Assembly (NCBI GenBank): GCA_965260995.1
Contig: CBDHCD010000002.1
Span: 186,001 to 250,000 of the forward strand
DNA: 64,000 bases
From: JBBROS01 sp965260995
Lineage (GTDB): Bacteria; Pseudomonadota; Alphaproteobacteria; Acetobacterales; Acetobacteraceae
Direction: 5' to 3'
The notes beneath the pieces were generated by a model that saw only the letters and a list, made by a program, of their open reading frames with translations, made no database searches and was not told the origin of the DNA. This document shows positions 10,173 through 18,764 of the stretch, in pieces; position 1 is the stretch's first letter, and each line of letters starts with the position of its first letter. The position numbers were made by a program, and so were the translations under genes.

Positions 10173-11318
10173 GTGGCAACCAAGAGCGACTTCTACACCA
10201 CCCTCGGCGTGTCCAAGGACGCCAGCGCGGACGATCTCAAGCGGGCCTACCGCAAGCTGGCGATGCAGCACCATCCGGACCGCAATCCTGGCGACAAGCA
10301 GGCCGAAGCCAAGTTCAAGGAGCTGAACGAGGCCTACGACGTGCTGAAGGACGACCAGAAGCGGGCGGCCTACGACCGGTTCGGCCACGCGGCGTTCGAG
10401 CAGGCGGGGGCCGGCGCGGGCGGGTTCTCGGGCGGGTTCCCGTTCGGCGAGGGCGGCGGCGGCCTGGGCGACATTTTCGACCAGATGTTCGGCGACATCA
10501 CCGGGCGTCGGGGCGGCCGGGCTCGGGGCGGGGCCGACCTGCAAACGCAGATCGAGATCGAGTTGTCCGAGGCGTTCGCCGGGGCCAAGCGCCAGTTGCG
10601 GGTGCCGACGCGCGTGGCCTGCGACGCCTGCGACGGGACCGGCAGCCAGGACAAGGGCGCTGGCCGCAGCGCCTGCTCGACCTGCGGCGGCGCGGGCAAG
10701 GTGCGGGCGCAGCAGGGGTTCTTCCTGGTGGAGCGGGTGTGCCCGACCTGCGGCGGCGCGGGGCGGGTGGTGAAGAACCCGTGCCGGACGTGCCAGGGCG
10801 CGGGCACTGTGCAGCGCGAGCGCACGCTGCAGGTGGCGATCCCGGCCGGGGTGGAGGACGGGACGCGCATCCGCCTGGCGGGCGAAGGCGAGGCCGGGCC
10901 GCAGGGCGCGCCGCCGGGCGACCTCTACGTGCACGTCGGCATCCGGCCGCACGAGATTTTCCAGCGCGACGGGGCCAACATTTACTGCCGGGTGCCATTG
11001 CCGATGAGTCAGGCGGCGTTGGGCGGCGACGTGGAGGTGCCGGCGATCGACGGCACCCGCGCCAAGGTCAAGATCCCCGAGGGCACGCAAACGGGGGACC
11101 AGTTCCGCCTGCGCGGCAAGGGGTTCTCGATGTTGCGCAGCGCGGTGCGGGGCGACATGTACATCCAGGTCGCGGTGGAGACGCCGCGGCACCTGAGCCG
11201 TCGGCAGCGCGAGCTGCTGGAGGAGTTCGAGGCCGAGGCGAAAGGCCACGCGCAGGGCAGCCCGGAGGCGGAGGGCTTCTTCGCCAAGATGGCGAAGTTC
11301 TTCGATAGCGGCACCTGA
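10173..11318 (+). CDS. dnaJ: chaperone protein DnaJ (Hsp40)
   Basis: Cochaperone that delivers substrates to DnaK and stimulates its ATPase. The 381 residues contain the full class A layout: J domain with HPD at 34-36, Gly/Phe-rich linker (about 78-110), and four zinc-binding CxxCxGxG repeats with cysteine pairs at 150/153, 168/171, 190/193 and 204/207, followed by the substrate-binding beta domains. The start is GTG (GTGGCAACC) at 10173. It follows dnaK after the 13-bp hairpin. Confidence 0.97.
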   Translation: MATKSDFYTTLGVSKDASADDLKRAYRKLAMQHHPDRNPGDKQAEAKFKELNEAYDVLKDDQKRAAYDRFGHAAFEQAGAGAGGFSGGFPFGEGGGGLGDIFDQMFGDITGRRGGRARGGADLQTQIEIELSEAFAGAKRQLRVPTRVACDACDGTGSQDKGAGRSACSTCGGAGKVRAQQGFFLVERVCPTCGGAGRVVKNPCRTCQGAGTVQRERTLQVAIPAGVEDGTRIRLAGEGEAGPQGAPPGDLYVHVGIRPHEIFQRDGANIYCRVPLPMSQAALGGDVEVPAIDGTRAKVKIPEGTQTGDQFRLRGKGFSMLRSAVRGDMYIQVAVETPRHLSRRQRELLEEFEAEAKGHAQGSPEAEGFFAKMAKFFDSGT

Positions 11319-11336
11319 ACGGAGCTGCCGCCCGCG

Positions 11337-11561
11337 TCAGCGTTTCGGCAATGGCGGCAGGTCCTCGTCGAGGATCGTGATGTGCAGGGCGTAGGACACC
11401 TCGTTGTCCTCGTCGTCCTTGTGGATGGTGCCGAGGAACTCGCCGTCGAGGGTGACTTCGACGGTGGCGCCCTTGCGCTTCGGGGCGGCGATGGCGATGC
11501 GGGGGTTGCCGAGGATGCGGCGCAGGTAGGTTTCCACGCGGGCGATGTCTGTGGGCGTCAT
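11337..11561 (-). CDS. DUF3126 family protein
   Basis: A 74-residue protein of a small family found in alphaproteobacteria. It resembles DUF3126 in pattern: an N-terminal helix (IARVETYLRRILGN), a basic strand (APKRKGATVEV), GEFLGTIHKDDEDNEVSY and a final strand AL.ITILDEDL. No catalytic motif is visible and the function is unknown. It converges on dnaJ, with 18 bases between the two stop codons. Confidence 0.8.
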   Translation of the reverse strand: MTPTDIARVETYLRRILGNPRIAIAAPKRKGATVEVTLDGEFLGTIHKDDEDNEVSYALHITILDEDLPPLPKR

Positions 11562-11718
11562 GCTGGTCCTTCTGGCCGCTGGCGAACGTCAGGGCCAGGT
11601 CCGGGATCATCGCGGCCTGGCCTCCATCCTGGGCTGCGCGCGCCTGCCGGAACCAAGGTTCGCGAGGGGCGCCGCAGCGTGACTGGCGCTGCGCTTTAGC
11701 AAGCCTGGCGCGTTCGGC

Positions 11719-12243
11719 CTACCCCCGATCCCACGGCCGACGGTGGAACGGCGGGTCGAACGGCCCGCCGGGGCGAAATGGCCCCTCCGGGATGCGGCGC
11801 TCGCGGATCCAGCGGTCGCGCTCGAAGCCGCGCCCGAAGCGCTCGCGGGCGAAACGGTCCCGCTCCCATTGGGGACGGAGGCGGTCGCGTTCGAAGCGGT
11901 CGCGCTCGAAACGGTCACGGCCGAAGGCGAGGCCGACGGTCACGCCCGGCTGGACGGCGGGGATGCCGACGATGGGGCCGCCCAACACGGGGCCACCGAG
12001 GACGGGGCCACCTAGCACGGGGCCGCCGATGAGTGGCAAAGGGTAGCCGTAACCCGGGCCGCCGTAGCCGTAGGGGGGTGCGTAGGCGGGGCCTGGGACC
12101 AACGGCGGCTCGGCGTAAACCAGCGGCGGCGCCCCGAGGTCGTAGGGGCTGCTGGTGTAGAGCCCGGCGTCGGAGACGGGCACGCAGCCCGCGAGCGCGG
12201 CGCAGGCGATCACGGCGACGATGGCCTTGACCCCGGTCCTCAT
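11719..12243 (-). CDS. Gly/Pro-rich and Arg/Asp/Phe-rich lipoprotein
   Basis: A 174-residue hypothetical lipoprotein. The signal peptide ends in the lipobox LAGC (C at about residue 20). The middle holds tandem GGPVL units, from a 15-bp DNA repeat, and the C-terminal half is built of RDRFE-type repeats (RDRFERDRFERDR). Such low-complexity surface lipoproteins are common and poorly conserved. The ATG at 12243 is chosen because it gives the signal sequence; the frame remains open to 12390. It is followed by no clear partner gene. No function recognised. Confidence 0.7.
   Translation of the reverse strand: MRTGVKAIVAVIACAALAGCVPVSDAGLYTSSPYDLGAPPLVYAEPPLVPGPAYAPPYGYGGPGYGYPLPLIGGPVLGGPVLGGPVLGGPIVGIPAVQPGVTVGLAFGRDRFERDRFERDRLRPQWERDRFARERFGRGFERDRWIRERRIPEGPFRPGGPFDPPFHRRPWDRG
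11971..12030. repeat. coding 15-bp tandem repeat
   Basis: About four imperfect 15-base units of the form RACACGGGGCCACC lie inside the lipoprotein gene and encode GGPVL, GGPVL, GGPVL and GGPIV on the minus strand. The units are in frame, so copy number changes would lengthen or shorten the protein without frameshift. Confidence 0.7.
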
Positions 12244-12379
12244 GATCGTTCTCCACTCATCGTTCTTGGCCGGCCCAGCTTGGCAGGGCCTTATCACGGC
12301 GTTATGCCTGACGAAGATGGCGGAACGGCGGCGCCGGTCCCGAATCCTGGAACGACGTCTCCTCACGTGAGACCGTCCC

Positions 12380-12453
12380 GGCTGTTTCACGCGGTTGCTC
12401 AGCTTCGGCCCGGCGCGGGAGTGCGCCCCATCACGCTGGAACCGGCCTAAAGC
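12380..12453. repeat. dispersed palindromic repeat, partial copy A
   Basis: This segment matches the right half of the repeat at 21824-21928: TGTTTCACGCGGTTGCTCAG here against TGTTCCACGCGGTTACTCAG there, then a degenerate hairpin and an end CTGGAACCGGCCTAAAGC corresponding to CTGAAACCGCTCTAGAC. The palindromic ends are eroded. It abuts copy C, sharing the CTAAAGC junction. Confidence 0.5.
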
Positions 12454-12553
12454 CTGATCCGTGCTGACAGGCGCACGAACCAGGTTCTAGCCTTTTGTTT
12501 CAACGAGTCCAGTGATCCGACAGGCGACTTTGTTCGGTCGGAACATGCTCTAG
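12447..12553. repeat. dispersed palindromic repeat, diverged copy C
   Basis: A 107-base segment with the same architecture as the 105-base repeat at 21824-21928: start CTAAAGC, an internal ACGAACC..TTCTAGCC..TTGTTTCA, an imperfect GTCCGA-type hairpin and the end GGAACATGCTCTAG. The terminal CTAG is one flank of the IS701 target duplication, and before that insertion it was the stop codon region of the flavin reductase gene on the minus strand. Confidence 0.5.
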
Positions 12554-12574
12554 TACCACAGCCGGGTTTACGCG
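12554..12574 (+). repeat. left terminal inverted repeat of IS701-family element
   Basis: Begins TACCACAGCCGG and pairs with the reverse complement of 13896-13916, with one substitution and one single-base indel over about 20 bases. Confidence 0.8.
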
Positions 12575-12600
12575 TTGTGCCAGTCCGGAGGTGATGTGGC

Positions 12601-13914
12601 ATGGTGACGCAATCGGATGTGCAAGGCTGGGCGGGTGGTCTGGACGATGTGCTGGACCGGATTGGGTCGCGGTTCGGGCGGGCGGAACCGCGGCGGCGTG
12701 CCGGAGCCTACCTGCGCGGGCTGCTGGCGCCTGTGGAGCGCGAGAACGGCTGGCAGTTGGCCGAGGTGTCTGGTGACACGTCACCGGACGGGGTGCAGGA
12801 TGTCCTGAGCCGGGCGCAGTGGGATGCTGACGCGGTCAGGGGTGACCTGCAAGCCTACGCGACGGGGCGCCTGGGCGACGCGGGCGCGGTGCTGGTGCTG
12901 GACGAGACCGGCTTCGTCAAGAAGGGCGCCAAGTCGGCCGGGGTGCGGCGGCAGTATGCGGGCACGGCGGGGCGGATCGAGAACAGCCAGGTCGGCGTGT
13001 TCCTCGGCGAGCGAGCCGTCACGGCCACGCCCTGATCGACCGCGCGCTTGACTTGCCCAAGGCATGGGCCGAGGACGCGGACCGGCGCCGGGACGCGGGC
13101 GTGCCCGAGACTGTCGCGTTCACCACCAAGCCGAAGCAGGGCTTGGCCATGCTGGAGCGGGCGCGGGGTGCGGGCGTGCCCTTTTCCTGGATCGCCGGCG
13201 ACAGCGTTTACGGAGCGGACCACACGATTCGGCGCTGGGCCGAGCGGCACCGACGCGGCTACGTCCTGGCCGTCACCTCCGGGCAGCGGTTGGGATTGCG
13301 GCCTGTCACGACCTGGATCAAGAAACGGCCCAAGCCCACCTGGCAGCGGCTCAGCGCGGGCGAGGGTGCGAAGGGGCCGCGCTTCTACGACTGGGCCTGC
13401 CTGCCCTACAACGGGGCAGCCCCTGGCTTCCAATGCGCACTCCTGGTCCGCCGCTCGGTCGCCAAACCAACCGAACGGACATTCCACCTGACCCACGCAC
13501 CCGAAGGCACCGCGCTGGCCGACCTGGTGCGCATCGCGGGCACGCGCTGGAGCATCGAGAGCCTGTTCGAGCAGGCCAAGGGCGAGGTCGGCCTCGACCA
13601 TCACGAGGTGCGCTCTTGGGTGGGCTGGCACCGGCACATCACGCTGGCCATGTTGGCGCTGGCCGACCTCGCCACCCTGCGAAAGGCGGCTGCCGGGGGG
13701 TGTGGGCCTCGTGAACCTCGCCTTCGACCTGCTGCCGCTCACGGTGCCCGAGGTCAGGCGCCTGCTCTGGCATCTGGTCTGGACGCAACCGCCCAAACCG
13801 GACGCCGCCCTGCGCTGGTCAGCATGGCGCCGCCGACACCAGCAGCGCGCACGTCGCGCTCACTGGCACCGACGCATGCGCCAGATGCCACGCTCACGTA
13901 AACTCCGGCTGTAG
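12601..13914 (+). pseudogene. IS701-family DDE transposase, two frameshifts
   Basis: Three overlapping frames together read as one transposase of about 435 residues. Frame one (12601 to about 13010) carries VLVLDETGFVKKG, the first catalytic Asp, and IENSQVGVFL. A 1-base loss between about 13005 and 13016 shifts to a second frame continuing RHGHALIDRALDLPKAWAEDADRR, SWIAGDSVYG (second Asp) and TRWSIESLFEQAKGEVGLDHHEVRSW (final Glu region). At a run of six G (13695-13700) a base gain restores the first frame, giving NLAFDLLPLTVPEVRRLLWHLVW and the stop at 13912. The catalytic residues survive, so only the two shifts inactivate it; the G6 site could also be a sequencing error. Confidence 0.88.
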
Positions 13915-13916
13915 TA
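13896..13916 (-). repeat. right terminal inverted repeat of IS701-family element
   Basis: Reads TACTACAGCCGG from the outside inward on the minus strand, matching the left end at 12554-12574. Confidence 0.8.
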
Positions 13917-14528
13917 CTAGGGCGGGGGCGGCACGGGAATGTCGAAGCGTGCGCCAAGGGCGGCGTAGCCAGCGCCGTGGAGGCGGGCGAGCGGGGCGAA
14001 GCCGGCCGGGTCGAGGCGCAGCGTGTCGCGGTCGAACAGGCCTTCGCGGGCGATCAGCGTCTCCACCTCGCCCATGACGAGGTGGCGCTCGGGGCTGAGC
14101 GGGCGCAGTTCAAACAGGGAGCATTCGAGCGCGATCGGGCAGGCAGCGAGGTGCGGCACGCCGTTGGCGACCGGCGAGCCGAGCGGCAGGCCCAGCGCGT
14201 CCGGCTCGCCCGTTCCGGACGGGTAGGCGGCGGCGCTGGCGACGAGGTCGTGGGCCTGCGTGGCGTCGGCGATGTTGACGGTGAAGGCGCGGGCGCGCCC
14301 GATGTTGACCAGCGTGTCCTTGAGCCGGCCGGCCGCGCGGTTCATGCCAACGATGACGAGGGCCGGATCCTCCGAGAAGACGTTGAAGAAGGAGAACGGC
14401 GCCGCGTTGACCACGCCGGCGGCGTCGATCGTCGTGATCCAGGCGATCGGGCGCGGCACCACGGCGGCGCAGAGCATCTTGTAGCGTTGCGCCGCGGCCA
14501 GATCGCGAAAGGCGAAGCAATCGCTCAC
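13917..14528 (-). CDS. flavin reductase-domain protein
   Basis: A 203-residue FMN-binding split-barrel protein (flavin reductase-like, COG1853 type) with YKMLCAAVVPRPIAWITT, the flavin-binding NAAPFSFFNVFSEDPALVIVG and SPERHLVMGEVE. These proteins reduce flavin with NAD(P)H for a partner monooxygenase or act alone. The start is GTG at 14528 in a GTGA overlap with the preceding nitrilase stop, so both are co-translated. The stop TAG lies in the CTAG target duplication of the IS701 element, so the insertion just preserved the gene. No monooxygenase is adjacent. Confidence 0.88.
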   Translation of the reverse strand: MSDCFAFRDLAAAQRYKMLCAAVVPRPIAWITTIDAAGVVNAAPFSFFNVFSEDPALVIVGMNRAAGRLKDTLVNIGRARAFTVNIADATQAHDLVASAAAYPSGTGEPDALGLPLGSPVANGVPHLAACPIALECSLFELRPLSPERHLVMGEVETLIAREGLFDRDTLRLDPAGFAPLARLHGAGYAALGARFDIPVPPPP

Positions 14529-15475
14529 GCCGCGGCCCCGGCCGGGCGGGCGATCGGCTCGCCGGCGCCGGTGCGCTCGGTGATGAGGCCGTAATGCTCG
14601 GTGCGGCGGTGGCGGGCGAAGTCGAAGATGGTCGACTTGCCGAACCGGGTGGCGTCGAGGTCGCAGGCGTGGACCAGCAACTCGTCCGCCTGCGTGCTCG
14701 CCTCGGCGACGATGCGCCCGTCCGGGTCGGCGATCAGCGAGCCGCCGATCAGCGGGTGGCCGTCCTCGTCGCCGGCCTTGGCGACGGCCACGACCCAGGT
14801 GGCGTTCTGGTAGGCGCCCGCCTGCAGCACGAGGCGATGGTGGAACAGCCGCTGCTCGGGGCCTTCGGCGGCGTTCTGGCTGTTGACGGACGGCGTGTTG
14901 TAGCCGAGCACGATCATCTCGACCCCTTGCAGGCCCATGACGCGGTAGGTCTCGGGCCAGCGGCGGTCGTTGCAGATGCACATGCCGATGCGCCCGCCGA
15001 GCATCTCGGTCACCGGGAAGCCGAGGTCGCCCGGCTCGAAGTAGCGCTTCTCGAGGTGCTGGAAGGCGCGCGCCTCGTCATGCTCGGCGTGGCCGGGCAG
15101 GTGGACCTTGCGGTACTTGGCCCGGATCGCGCCGGCCTTGTCGACCAGGATGGACGTGTTGAAGCGGTGATTGTCCGGCGTCGCCTCGGCGTAGCCGAAC
15201 GAGATGGCGACGCCCTGGGCGCGGGCGGCGGCGAACAGCGGCGCGGTGGCCGGGTTGGGCATCGCGTGCTCGAACCAGGCGTCGGCCTCGGCGCGGTCCT
15301 CGACGTGCCAGCGCGGGAAGAAGGTGGTGAGCGCGAGCTCGGGATAGACGACGAGGTCGCAGCCCTGCGCCGCCGCGCCGTCGAGCAGGGCGATCATGCG
15401 CCCGACCACCGCCGCGCGGTCCTGCGCTTTCTGGATCGGACCCATCTGCGCCGCGGCCACCTTGATCGTCCTCAT
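14525..15475 (-). CDS. nitrilase-family N-carbamoyl-D-amino acid amidohydrolase-like enzyme
   Basis: A 316-residue carbon-nitrogen hydrolase closely resembling Agrobacterium D-carbamoylase, which converts N-carbamoyl-D-amino acids to D-amino acid, CO2 and NH3. The catalytic triad is in place: E46 (YPELALTTFFPRWH), K123 (YRKVHLPGH) and C168 (CICNDRRWPE). Further shared segments are FQHLEKRYFEPGDLGFPV, GYNTP and RTEHYGLI. It follows an amino-acid-type ABC importer and overlaps the flavin reductase gene by 4 bases. The hydantoinase that usually supplies its substrate is not in the window. Related ureidopropionate-type activities cannot be excluded. Confidence 0.85.
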   Translation of the reverse strand: MRTIKVAAAQMGPIQKAQDRAAVVGRMIALLDGAAAQGCDLVVYPELALTTFFPRWHVEDRAEADAWFEHAMPNPATAPLFAAARAQGVAISFGYAEATPDNHRFNTSILVDKAGAIRAKYRKVHLPGHAEHDEARAFQHLEKRYFEPGDLGFPVTEMLGGRIGMCICNDRRWPETYRVMGLQGVEMIVLGYNTPSVNSQNAAEGPEQRLFHHRLVLQAGAYQNATWVVAVAKAGDEDGHPLIGGSLIADPDGRIVAEASTQADELLVHACDLDATRFGKSTIFDFARHRRTEHYGLITERTGAGEPIARPAGAAA

Positions 15476-15503
15476 GCTGCCTCCGTTCGAACGGCCCGTT
15501 GTC

Positions 15504-16169
15504 TCACGCCCCGATGCGGCGCTCCAGCCGGCTGACCAGGCGCACCAGCGGCCATAGGATGACGAGGTAGATGGCGCCGGCCGCGACGATGGGGGACGCG
15601 TTGTACGTGACCGAGCGCGCCATGTCGGCGGAGTAGAGCAGCTCGGCCAGCGAGACCACGCTGGCCAGTGACGTGAGCTTGACCACCTCGACCGTGTTCG
15701 AGACAAGGTCCGGCAGCACGTTGCGCACCGCCTGGGGCAAGATCACGTAGAGCATCGTCTGCGCCGCCGTCAGCCCGGTCGAGCGCGCCGCCTGGCGCTG
15801 CCCGTCGCCGATGGACAGGACGCCGGCGCGATAGACCTCGCCGTAGTAGGCCGCGTTGTTGAGGCAGAACGCGACCGCGACTGCCGCCATCGGGGAGAGG
15901 CGCAGCCCGGCGAACGGCAGGCCGGAATAGATGAAGATCAGCAGCACCAGCGGTGGGACGGCGCGGAACAGGTCAACGTAGGCCACCGTCGTCCATCGCA
16001 GCCATCGCCGCGGCGACAGCGAGCCGAGCGCCGCGCCCAGTCCCGCCGCCAGGCCCAGGGGCACGACGATCAGGCAGAGCAGGGCCGTCGTCGCCAGCCC
16101 GTCCATCAGCATCGGCCAAGCAGCCGCCATGATCTCGAAGTCCAGGAACTGCGAGCGGAACGCCTGCAT
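15504..16169 (-). CDS. polar amino acid-type ABC transporter permease (HisM/GlnP family)
   Basis: An integral membrane permease of 221 residues with about five hydrophobic segments. The ATPase-contacting EAA-type loop reads GDGQRQAARSTGLTAAQTMLYVILPQA. It is the second of two permeases, following the one ending at 16177, and lies downstream of the ATPase and binding-protein genes. Together they form a complete importer next to the D-carbamoylase-like gene, which suggests import of an amino acid or carbamoylated derivative. Confidence 0.9.
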   Translation of the reverse strand: MQAFRSQFLDFEIMAAAWPMLMDGLATTALLCLIVVPLGLAAGLGAALGSLSPRRWLRWTTVAYVDLFRAVPPLVLLIFIYSGLPFAGLRLSPMAAVAVAFCLNNAAYYGEVYRAGVLSIGDGQRQAARSTGLTAAQTMLYVILPQAVRNVLPDLVSNTVEVVKLTSLASVVSLAELLYSADMARSVTYNASPIVAAGAIYLVILWPLVRLVSRLERRIGA

Positions 16170-16176
16170 CAGCGCC

Positions 16177-16875
16177 TCACGCGTGCCGCCACTGGTAGCG
16201 GCGCTCCACCCAGCGCGACGCGATCACGATGGGCAGGAACAACAGCGTGTAAATGATGGCCGCCATCGTCAGCGGCGAGGCATTGCCGGAGAAGGACTGC
16301 GCGGTCGTTGCCTGTCCCAGGATGTCGGGCAGACCGATCACCATGCCGAGCGCCGTCGATTTGGTGATGGCGATGGCCCGGTTGGTGAGCGGCGCGATCG
16401 TCAGCCGCACCGCCTGAGGCAGGACGACATGGACGAGCGCCTGGCTGAAGCCGAGGCCGGTGGAGCGCGCCGCCTGCCACTGTCCCCGCGGCACCGAGAG
16501 GATCCCGGCCCAGAAGATCTCCTCCGCGAACGCCGCCAGCGCCAAGGCCAGCACGAGCCAGATCACGGCGAAGGCCGACAGCGTGACGCCGAGACTGGGC
16601 AGGCCGAAATAGACGATGAGGATGACGACGAGCGGCGGCAGCGCACGCATCACGTCGGCGAAGATCATGATCAGCGTCGTCACCGGCGCGATGCGATAGC
16701 TGCGCAGGCAGGCGAGCGCCAGCCCGAGCGCCGTGCCCGTCACGACGACGAGGAGCGCGAGCGAGACCGTCACGAGAAGCCCCTCTCCGAGCGCTGGCAG
16801 ATAGCGCCCGATCACGGCGAGATTGAAGAAGGCGTCGAGGAAGCGGTCGAGTTGGCTCACCGCGCGCTCATGCAT
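16177..16875 (-). CDS. polar amino acid-type ABC transporter permease (HisQ/GlnP family)
   Basis: A 232-residue permease with the EAA-type loop PRGQWQAARSTGLGFSQALVHVVLPQAVR. The ATG at 16875 (MHERAVSQLDRF) is preferred over an upstream in-frame start because it overlaps the ATPase stop by 8 bases, typical of tightly coupled transporter genes. It should pair with the permease at 15504-16169 as a heterodimer in the inner membrane. Confidence 0.9.
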   Translation of the reverse strand: MHERAVSQLDRFLDAFFNLAVIGRYLPALGEGLLVTVSLALLVVVTGTALGLALACLRSYRIAPVTTLIMIFADVMRALPPLVVILIVYFGLPSLGVTLSAFAVIWLVLALALAAFAEEIFWAGILSVPRGQWQAARSTGLGFSQALVHVVLPQAVRLTIAPLTNRAIAITKSTALGMVIGLPDILGQATTAQSFSGNASPLTMAAIIYTLLFLPIVIASRWVERRYQWRHA

Positions 16876-17680
16876 TGACCTGGGCATTGGACCTGGGATT
16901 GCTCTGGGCATCGACCCGGGACAGGAAAGCCTGAGTGCGAGGCTCGCGCGGATGGCCGAACATCGCCTCCGGCGCGCCTTGCTCGACGACGAGGCCGGCA
17001 TCCATGAACACCACGCGGTCGGCGGCTTGCCGGGCGAAGCGCATCTCGTGCGAGACGACGAGCATGGTCATGCCCGCCCGGCGCACCCGCAGCATCACGT
17101 CGAGCACGTCGCCGACCAGCTCGGGATCGAGCGCCGAGGTCGGCTCATCGAACAGCATGACCTTCGGCTTCAGCGCGAGGGCCCGGGCGATGGCGACCCG
17201 TTGCTGCTGTCCGCCCGAGAGATTAGCGGGATAGGTGCCCGCTTTCTCGGCCAGGCCGACGTCGGCCAGCGCCGTCATCGCGCTTTCCCGCGCCTGGGGT
17301 TTCGGCAGGCGCGCGACCTTGCCCAGCGCCAGCGCCACGTTGCCCAGCGCCGTCATGTGCGGGTAGAGGTTGAAGGACTGGAACACCATGCCGATGCGTC
17401 GCCGCACGGCGTTGAGGTCAACCTTCGGCCCGGTGATGGCCGCGCCCTCCAGCATGATGGAGCCGTCTTCCGGGTTCTCCAGCCTGTTGCAGCAGCGCAG
17501 CAGCGTCGATTTGCCGGAGCCGGACGGGCCGATGAGGAAGACCATCTCGCCCTCGGCCACGTCCATGTCGATGCCTTTGAGCACCTGAAGGTCGCCGTAG
17601 CTCTTGTGCAGGCCCCGGATCTGCAGGATCGGGTTCGGAGTCCCGCTCGTTGCGGCCCCGTTCGCCTCGCCCGGCGTCAT
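16868..17680 (-). CDS. polar amino acid-type ABC transporter ATP-binding protein (HisP/GlnQ family)
   Basis: A 270-residue ABC ATPase with Walker A GPSGSGKST, the Q-loop VFQSFNLYPHMT, signature LSGGQQQR, Walker B VMLFDEPTSALDPE and switch SHEM. The segment TSALDPELVGDVLDVM is typical of the amino acid group. The N-terminus (1-18) and a C-terminal tail rich in Ser/Asn/Gln lie outside the core domain. It is encoded between the binding protein and two permeases. Confidence 0.93.
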   Translation of the reverse strand: MTPGEANGAATSGTPNPILQIRGLHKSYGDLQVLKGIDMDVAEGEMVFLIGPSGSGKSTLLRCCNRLENPEDGSIMLEGAAITGPKVDLNAVRRRIGMVFQSFNLYPHMTALGNVALALGKVARLPKPQARESAMTALADVGLAEKAGTYPANLSGGQQQRVAIARALALKPKVMLFDEPTSALDPELVGDVLDVMLRVRRAGMTMLVVSHEMRFARQAADRVVFMDAGLVVEQGAPEAMFGHPREPRTQAFLSRVDAQSNPRSNAQVNA

Positions 17681-17708
17681 CGGCGCGACGTCATTGGCGC
17701 GGCTGGGA

Positions 17709-18578
17709 TCAGTTGCAGTTCAGTTCATGGGGCGTCGGGTCGTATCCGGCGAAGCCGGGTTGGCCGTAGCCGGCCTGCACGGTGCGCGCCGCGCTGTTGG
17801 CAGGCGGATCGACGTTGAACCACTTCTTGGACAGCTCGGCGATGGTCCCGTCCTTCTTGAGGCATTCGATGGCGGCTTCCACCTTGTCGCGGGTCGCCGC
17901 ATCGTCCTTGCGGAACGGCATGCCCCAGACCTGGCCGGTATCAACCAGGTAGGAGAGCTGCAACGCCGGGTTCTTCTTCACCGCCCAAGCGGAGACGGTG
18001 TTGCCGCCGAGGTTCGCGTCCGCGCGCCCGGAGAGCACCGCCTGGATGGCGTCGGTGTTGGTGCCGTAGCTCTCCACTGTCCAGCCGTACTTGTCGGCGT
18101 TCTCGCGCGCCCAGGCGTCGTAGGCAGAGCCTTTGTTGACGGCGATTTTCTTGCCCTTGAAGGCGGACGGGTCCTTGGCCTCCGGCGTGTTCTTCGGCAC
18201 GACGAACTGGTAGCCGGTGTCGAGGTAGCCTTCCGAGAACAGCATCTGCTCGGCGCGCTCCTCGGTGATCGTGGTCGGCGCCACGATGAAATCGTAGGTG
18301 CCGGCCTGCATGGCGGGGATCAGGCCCGAGAACTGCGCCGGCGTGATGTTCATCTTGACGCCGAGCTTCTCGCCGATGGCGTTGGCGAGATCGACGTTGA
18401 AGCCCTCGATGCCGCCGCCCAGCTTCGGCATGGCGTGGGGCGCGAAAGTGCCGTCGAGCGCGACGTTGTAGGCATCCTGCGCCCGGGCCGGCAGGGCGGC
18501 GAGCGTGGCCAGGATCGTGCAGGCGAGCGCCGCGGCGGCGCGGCGCGGGAGAGTGCGGGACGGCTTGTGTCGGATCAT
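17709..18578 (-). CDS. family 3 (amino acid-type) ABC transporter substrate-binding protein
   Basis: A periplasmic binding protein of 289 residues with signal peptide (about 1-33, ending LPARAQ). The family 3 pattern is visible: GGGIEGFNVDLANAIGEKLG, MQAGTYDFIVAPTTITEERA, GKKIAVNKGSAYD and the final KKDGTIAELSKKWF. It heads the minus-strand importer operon 18578 to 15504. The expected substrate class is an amino acid or a small cyclic or carbamoyl derivative; the ligand cannot be read directly. Confidence 0.92.
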   Translation of the reverse strand: MIRHKPSRTLPRRAAAALACTILATLAALPARAQDAYNVALDGTFAPHAMPKLGGGIEGFNVDLANAIGEKLGVKMNITPAQFSGLIPAMQAGTYDFIVAPTTITEERAEQMLFSEGYLDTGYQFVVPKNTPEAKDPSAFKGKKIAVNKGSAYDAWARENADKYGWTVESYGTNTDAIQAVLSGRADANLGGNTVSAWAVKKNPALQLSYLVDTGQVWGMPFRKDDAATRDKVEAAIECLKKDGTIAELSKKWFNVDPPANSAARTVQAGYGQPGFAGYDPTPHELNCN

Positions 18579-18764
18579 GCGGGCGCTCCTGGCGCGGGTT
18601 GTCTTGGTGAGGTCTGAGGCTGGCCCAACAAAGGCGGCGCGGTCCCGCGACGCGGCGGCGGGCCGGGCTCCCGAGGGAGAGGCTGGACGGGCGGACGTCG
18701 CCGGCCGCGCACTACGACATCATGATGCAAAGCATCGCCTCGAACGACAAGCTCGTCGCTTCGA

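Larger units (their letters stand above)
12554..13916 (+). mobile_element. IS701-family insertion sequence, decayed transposase, intact ends
   Basis: A 1363-bp element bounded by imperfect terminal inverted repeats: left TACCACAGCCGGGTTTACG and, reverse-complemented, right TACTACAGCCGGAGTTTACG. It is flanked by direct CTAG copies (12550-12553 and 13917-13920), the 4-bp YTAR-type duplication known for IS701. The single transposase gene carries two frameshifts. Intact target duplication implies it transposed here as a unit and has not moved since. The right-hand CTAG contains the stop codon of the neighbouring flavin reductase gene. Confidence 0.88.

Noticed and set aside
11971..12030. CRISPR-like array
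   Set aside because: Units are 15 bases without spacers and lie in a coding region.
14525..15475. Pyrimidine-degrading Rut operon from nitrilase plus flavin reductase
   Set aside because: The hydrolase has a D-carbamoylase-like sequence with NDRRWPE, not RutB (isochorismatase-type), and no RutA monooxygenase is present.
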